Shown here: piece after piece, positions 60,428 through 64,000 of the stretch
How positions within the stretch are numbered: position 1 is the stretch's first letter
Layout: every line of letters begins with the position of its first letter
Notes under the pieces: model-generated
Databases searched by the model: none
What the model saw: only the letters and a program-made list of their open reading frames with translations
Told to the model about the DNA's origin: nothing
Assembly: GCA_018268355.1 (NCBI GenBank)
Contig: JAFDWR010000004.1
Location: 434,404-498,403, forward strand
Direction of reading: 5' to 3'
Origin: Armatimonadota bacterium
GTDB taxonomy: Bacteria; Armatimonadota; Fimbriimonadia; Fimbriimonadales; Fimbriimonadaceae
Length of the DNA: 64,000 nt
Made by a program: the position numbers and the translations under genes

Positions 60428-61167
60428 TATCCGTTAGCGGGGTTCGGATAGAGGTCGGTGTTGCTCGGAGCAAGGGCGGGATTGAAGGTCTTTTGGACGG
60501 TGTTGGTGCCGCTCGCAAGGAAGGGCGTCAGCGCGGTGACCACTTGGGAGATCTGGGTGAGGCCGTACGTCCGCTCATAGACGTTGTTGTTGGGCGGGTC
60601 CACGCTTTCCGGGCTGCCCGAGAGTCCGGTGATCGAGGAGAGTCCGAGGTCGTCGCCGATGATGCGGCCGAGGGTGCGGTGGTCGCTTTCGATGCCCATG
60701 ATTTGGGCGGCGAGGACGCGAAGGCTCGGGCTGGAGAGGTCCTTCACGCCGATCAGATAGGCGGCAATGAAGGCGTCTTCGAGGGTGACGAGCGTGTTGA
60801 TCGTCGTTTGCACGTTGGTGAACATGCCGGTGGGGAAGAAGTAGTTCAGCTGGGCGTCGGTGCCGCCGGTGGCCGCCTTCAGGAGGTCGTAGTGGAACTT
60901 CTCTTCGTCGCGGGCGGCGGTGATGTATGCCTGGTTAGCCGCGCTGAGGGTGGAGAAGAAGGGGGCATCGGTGATGATGCCAGTGTACATGGTGACGGCG
61001 AGGGCTTCGGCGATCTTGGCTGCGCCGAGTATTTGGGCGTCGAGAGTGCTGGAGCCGGAGATTCCGTCGCCACCGCAGCCGATGAGGGCCCCGGAGGCGA
61101 GGATGCCTGCTCCGGCGAGGGTTGCGTTGCGGAGGAGTTCGCGTCGAGAAGATGCGGATTGAATCAT
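60427..61167 (-). CDS. Ferritin-like protein with Tat lipoprotein signal
   Basis: A 246-residue protein. The N-terminus has a twin-arginine motif (SRRELLRNATLAGAG) and then a lipobox ending IGCGG, so it should be exported folded and lipid-anchored. The mature domain is a ferritin-like four-helix bundle (about 40-180), with Glu and His residues in EALAVTMYTG, ARDEEKFHYDLL, LEDAFIAAY and GIESDHRTLG at metal-ligand spacings. It is the first gene of the operon with the histidine kinase and regulator, coupled by TAATG. It might bind iron or manganese. Confidence 0.82.
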   Translation of the reverse strand: MIQSASSRRELLRNATLAGAGILASGALIGCGGDGISGSSTLDAQILGAAKIAEALAVTMYTGIITDAPFFSTLSAANQAYITAARDEEKFHYDLLKAATGGTDAQLNYFFPTGMFTNVQTTINTLVTLEDAFIAAYLIGVKDLSSPSLRVLAAQIMGIESDHRTLGRIIGDDLGLSSITGLSGSPESVDPPNNNVYERTYGLTQISQVVTALTPFLASGTNTVQKTFNPALAPSNTDLYPNPANG

Positions 61168-61249
61168 GACGGGTTCCAGTCTCCGGCGGGGAGTTGAACG
61201 GGAGATGAACGAGGGGTGGTGGGGAGGTGAAAACTGAGCTTTCCCTTTT

Positions 61250-61690
61250 CGTTGGGGGCAGCAGGCGACCCCCTGTCTCTGCCCGCCGTCCCCGAGATAG
61301 TCAGAGGGCTAAGGCGTGCTGTGGGGCAAGAGGACCCCCTGTCTCTGCCCGTCCTCGCCCTCGTCGCTTCGCTCCTTCGCCCAGAGACAGGGGGTGGGGG
61401 CGGCCGCCATCGACTGCGAGCTGGTCGTGAGTCCTTGGAGCAGCCTTGTTGGGGCCGGAAGGTCGGCTTTCGTATTCCCGCGCCGAGGCGCAGCCCGAGC
61501 GGAGCGAGGGAGGGTGTGGCCTCGGGGAGGCGCGGGGGACAAGCCGAGTGTTCGAAGAAAGGGCGTCGACTACGCCTACCTCGGACCCGGGTCGCCGACC
61601 GTGGGCGGAGGCGAGCGAAGCTCGCCGAGGGCGAGGCATCGGGCGCGGTCGGCGACATAAAGTGCCTCACCGACGCCGCCCAATACCAAC
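61250..61690. repeat. GC-rich intergenic repeat region (R4)
   Basis: A gene-free stretch. CCCCCTGTCTCTGCCCG occurs twice (near 61270 and 61329) and its reverse complement once (near 61381). GCGTGCTGTGGGGCA near 61315 matches words of R3. TCGTCGCTTCGCTCC (near 61362) is the reverse complement of the R3 GGAGCGAAGCGACGA word. The right part (about 61600-61660) resembles R1. Apparent long frames across it show no protein-like pattern. Confidence 0.65.
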
Positions 61691-61767
61691 AGAACATGCA
61701 GAACCGGGAACTTTGACCCCGCAAACGGATTAGACTAAATGTAGGGACTCTCCCACAGGAAAAGGAA

Positions 61768-62319
61768 ATGAAGAAAGCTTTGATTCTCGCCAGCTCGGTC
61801 GCGATTGCGGCCAGCGCACTCGCATTCAACTCGGGCCTCAACAAGGGTGAGCGCGTCTCGCCGTTCCACCCGACCCACGTCGCGGGCCCTCTCGCCAACA
61901 CCAGCAACTGCTTCCCCTGCACCTTCCAGAACCGACCGCAGGTCCAGGTTTGGGTCAATGGCGACGATGCCAAGAACGTCCTCGCGATCGCTAAGGCGCT
62001 CGACAAGGCTTCGGTCAAGCACGAGGGTAAGGAATTCAAGTCGATGATCGTTTGGATCACCGACCCCGCCAACATGGACGCCGCCAAGGCTGCTGCGACC
62101 AAGTTCGCCAAGCAGATCGGTAGCAACCGCGTCGACGTCTCGGTCATCGGTCGCAACGACTCGGCTGTCTCGCAGTACAAGATCAACCTCGATTCGGGCA
62201 TCAAGAACACCGTTTTCGCCTACCGCAACTGGACGGTCCGCGAGAAGATGGTGAACTTCAAGGCCGACAAGGCTGGCATCGAAGCCCTCAACGGCGCGAT
62301 CGACGCCCTCGCCAAGTAA
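61768..62319 (+). CDS. Secreted protein with thioredoxin-like CxxC motif
   Basis: A 183-residue protein with a signal peptide (MKKALILASSVAIAASALAF). The mature part begins with PFHPTHVAGP and then NCFPCTFQNRPQVQVWVNG. The Cys-Phe-Pro-Cys followed by a strand resembles a thioredoxin/peroxiredoxin-like start, and the rest alternates helices and strands (FKSMIVWITDP, DVSVIGRND). A thioredoxin-like fold is a reasonable guess but not certain. GGAAA precedes the ATG. A strong terminator follows. Confidence 0.72.
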   Translation: MKKALILASSVAIAASALAFNSGLNKGERVSPFHPTHVAGPLANTSNCFPCTFQNRPQVQVWVNGDDAKNVLAIAKALDKASVKHEGKEFKSMIVWITDPANMDAAKAAATKFAKQIGSNRVDVSVIGRNDSAVSQYKINLDSGIKNTVFAYRNWTVREKMVNFKADKAGIEALNGAIDALAK

Positions 62320-62337
62320 GCCTCGGCGAAAAGCAAC

Positions 62338-62374
62338 GTGGGGAGGGGTGCAAGGCACCCCTCCCCACTTTTTT
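62338..62374 (+). terminator. Intrinsic terminator of the CxxC protein gene
   Basis: A perfect 14-bp GC-rich stem (62338-62351 with 62355-62368), an AAG loop and six T. It starts 19 bases after the stop codon and is the clearest terminator in the window. Confidence 0.92.
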
Positions 62375-62389
62375 ACGCCGAGTCTATGG

Positions 62390-63691
62390 TCAGGCCTTTC
62401 GGCGACGACGCAGCAAACCAATCCCGCCAAGCCCCAGCGCGATCATCGTCGTGGGTTCGGGAACCGCCTGGAACGAGTTATTGAAAACCCAATCACCAGT
62501 GGCATAGCCCAGTTGTTGACCCTGAACATCGTCGAACGAGAAGTGAATGCCGCCATAAATGCGGCTCATCCCAGCCTCAAGCACGGCTCCCGTTAAGTTG
62601 TTAAACGAGCGGGTGTATCCGGCTTCCGTCAACGAGAAAGCAAGATCATCGGTGCCAAAAACACCGCGAAGGGTGGCGGCGGCGGCAGAGCTAAAGGAGC
62701 TGTGTCCGGAAACGCACGAGGGGTGGTTCGGCGTCTCGAGCAGCGGCTGCCAAGCGGGGTCGACCTGGGTGAGCGTATTCCCGTCTTGATCGGCATTTTG
62801 GATCGCGGTGATTGGTCGCCAGAAGTTCTGGTCATACTTGCAATTCCAAGCGGCGATCCCTGCGTCGGCCATCGCGACATTCATCGCGCCAAACATGCGG
62901 GCTCGATCGAGCATATTGAGCGAGCGATTGGTTGCGATCTGGTCCGCAATCTCGTTCCAAAGTCCGGGAGGGGTAACGGAGCCGCTTCCCGCCGCCCAGA
63001 AGTAAGCCATTTCGGTCTGATCTTGGGTTCGGAGCGTGCTGTTCTTCTCTCCGTAAGCCTTGACCTCATTGAAGGCGTGGGCATATTCGGCCGAGTTGAG
63101 GGCGGGGACACCGGCGGGGCGGAACTGCGTTGCCGAGTTGGTGACCCAGGTTTGCTGCTTGCCCCAGTTCGGGAGTGCGCCCGACTTGTAGCCACTGGGG
63201 GTCGGTCGCCATTGGCCGACCGCGGTGCTGCCGGTCCAGTTTCCGCCGGTGTCCGCGCCATCGCCCAGCCGCTTGGCCATGATCGCCTCGGCGGCGTTGT
63301 TACCGGCTCGGATGCCGGCGTCGCGACTGGCTTGGTCACCAATCGTGCTCAGGGTCGAGTTCAACTGATTGCGAAATTCGGGCTCGCGGCTCGCATAAAG
63401 GGTGGAGAGAATGCGGTAGCTGCTCTGAGCGGCGGCGGCGCGCTGGGAGGCGAAGGATTCGCTCACGCCGTTGAAGGCAAAGCCGCGGTAGCCGCCTTGG
63501 ATGGAGTTCAGCGCGTCAAATTGGGCGACGCTCAGCATGGCCAAGGCGCGGGTGGCGACGGGAGGAGCGGTCGACGTAGCCTGAATGGTGTTCAGCGCCG
63601 TGCGGTTCCACGACGAGATTTCGTCTTGGGCCATGGCGGTCGTGACCGCACCAAGGGCGGCAACGAGGAGACCGAGTCGCGAGAACTTCAT
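62390..63691 (-). CDS. Vanadium-haloperoxidase-like (PAP2) protein with PEP-CTERM
   Basis: A 433-residue exported protein with signal MKFSRLGLLVAALGAVTTAMAQ. The PAP2/vanadate-site motifs are all present in order: KYDQNFWRPITAI, HPSCVSGHSSFSSAA and SRIYGGIHFSFDD. It could bind vanadate (haloperoxidase) or act as an acid phosphatase. The C-terminus is a PEP-CTERM sorting signal: VPEP, a hydrophobic segment, then LLRRRRKA, implying processing by an exosortase that is not in the window. About 430 residues is typical for the family. Confidence 0.9.
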   Translation of the reverse strand: MKFSRLGLLVAALGAVTTAMAQDEISSWNRTALNTIQATSTAPPVATRALAMLSVAQFDALNSIQGGYRGFAFNGVSESFASQRAAAAQSSYRILSTLYASREPEFRNQLNSTLSTIGDQASRDAGIRAGNNAAEAIMAKRLGDGADTGGNWTGSTAVGQWRPTPSGYKSGALPNWGKQQTWVTNSATQFRPAGVPALNSAEYAHAFNEVKAYGEKNSTLRTQDQTEMAYFWAAGSGSVTPPGLWNEIADQIATNRSLNMLDRARMFGAMNVAMADAGIAAWNCKYDQNFWRPITAIQNADQDGNTLTQVDPAWQPLLETPNHPSCVSGHSSFSSAAAATLRGVFGTDDLAFSLTEAGYTRSFNNLTGAVLEAGMSRIYGGIHFSFDDVQGQQLGYATGDWVFNNSFQAVPEPTTMIALGLGGIGLLRRRRKA

Positions 63692-63750
63692 GCCGTTGGC
63701 GGTGGCAAGCCCCGGACCGTTCCAAAAGACTTGTGAAAATCCGGTCGGAC

Positions 63751-64000
63751 TACCGGGTCAGCCGCTCAAGGGTCGCCCGCATGATATCGGGCGTTTGTGC
63801 GCTCACCGAAAAGACAATCGCCTCTCGGTACACGCGCTGGGCGGGGTGATCCAGGCTGTTGGCGGCACCGCCCCACGCGACGACGGCGGCATGGGCGCAT
63901 CGCCCGGCGAGCTCAATTGCCCAGGCACGGGTGGCGAGACGGTCCGCCTTGGGGAGGTCGCTCTCGAAGAGCGCATCTGAGCAACGGTCGATCTCGGCTT
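63751..64000 (-). CDS. Acyl-CoA dehydrogenase-like protein (5' end outside window)
   Basis: The last 82 codons of a leftward gene that enters from the right edge and stops at 63751-63753. The visible part is helical (ELAGRCAHAAVVAWGGAANSL, about 30-50 of the visible segment; then HPAQRVYREAIVFSVSAQTPDIM), matching the C-terminal four-helix domain of acyl-CoA dehydrogenase and DszC-like flavoproteins. In that family the REA..F segment lies by the flavin. The enzyme class cannot be refined from this fragment. Confidence 0.7.

Noticed and set aside
61164-62210. Long minus-strand frame opposite the CxxC protein gene and the R4 repeats
   Set aside because: It crosses a GC-rich repeat region and the antisense of a gene with a signal peptide, ribosome-binding site and terminator. 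Its translation is low-complexity and has no domain pattern.

Overview
The window looks like chromosomal DNA from a GC-rich, diderm, flagellated bacterium, most likely Armatimonadota, class Fimbriimonadia. This assignment is an inference. It rests on a long prepilin-like protein with the N-terminal pattern typical of that phylum, many TolB/BNR-propeller secreted proteins, a PEP-CTERM protein, a PagL-like outer-membrane barrel, MotA/MotB/FlgM, and frequent GTG and TTG starts. Most genes are housekeeping or secreted-protein genes in short, tightly packed operons, and convergent neighbours often overlap by about 4 bases.

Layout. 1-10.2 kb: a cut-off TolB-propeller amidohydrolase, a membrane glycosyltransferase, a VOC/tsaE/His-rich membrane protein operon, a lipoprotein, PspA, two tandem paralogous TPR proteins and homogentisate dioxygenase. 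10.3-14.4 kb: a cyclic-di-GMP-I riboswitch in front of flgM, a pseudopilin plus lipoprotein pair, and motA - 50-codon gene - motB. 14.5-29 kb: mutL-ruvC, an S15/CocE hydrolase, cutC, a SARP-type regulator, a GH20 hexosaminidase, a PP2C phosphatase, a TrmB regulator, a PagL-like protein, der and a coiled-coil protein. 29-32 kb is accessory: DinB, a PD-(D/E)XK-type nuclease candidate, GC-rich hairpin repeats, a toxin-antitoxin pair and tRNA-Gly(CCC).

32-48 kb: a DnaJ-WD40 fusion, a DUF485-like protein with a sodium/solute symporter, rhodanese, hisG, riboflavin synthase, a four-gene ABC-2 exporter operon, ndk, glcD-glcE, ileS and lspA. 47.9-51.5 kb holds a clear rearrangement. A 2,105-bp segment with an M61-type peptidase splits a divergent luxR/dinB pair and is bracketed by 271-bp direct repeats, which leaves a broken copy of each gene. 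51.5-64 kb: secreted solenoid and propeller proteins (one with a GNNA repeat tract), a large BNR-repeat protein, a secreted tandem truncated haemoglobin, a ferritin-like Tat lipoprotein/histidine kinase/response regulator operon, a secreted CxxC protein, a PEP-CTERM vanadium-haloperoxidase-like protein, and the end of an acyl-CoA dehydrogenase-like gene.

How the genes connect. The riboswitch, flgM and motAB suggest that c-di-GMP acts on flagellar gene control through the anti-sigma factor. The ferritin-like/kinase/regulator cluster looks like a co-translated sensory unit. GC-rich dispersed repeats fill four intergenic gaps, and one 33-bp hairpin occurs twice with a compensatory base-pair change.
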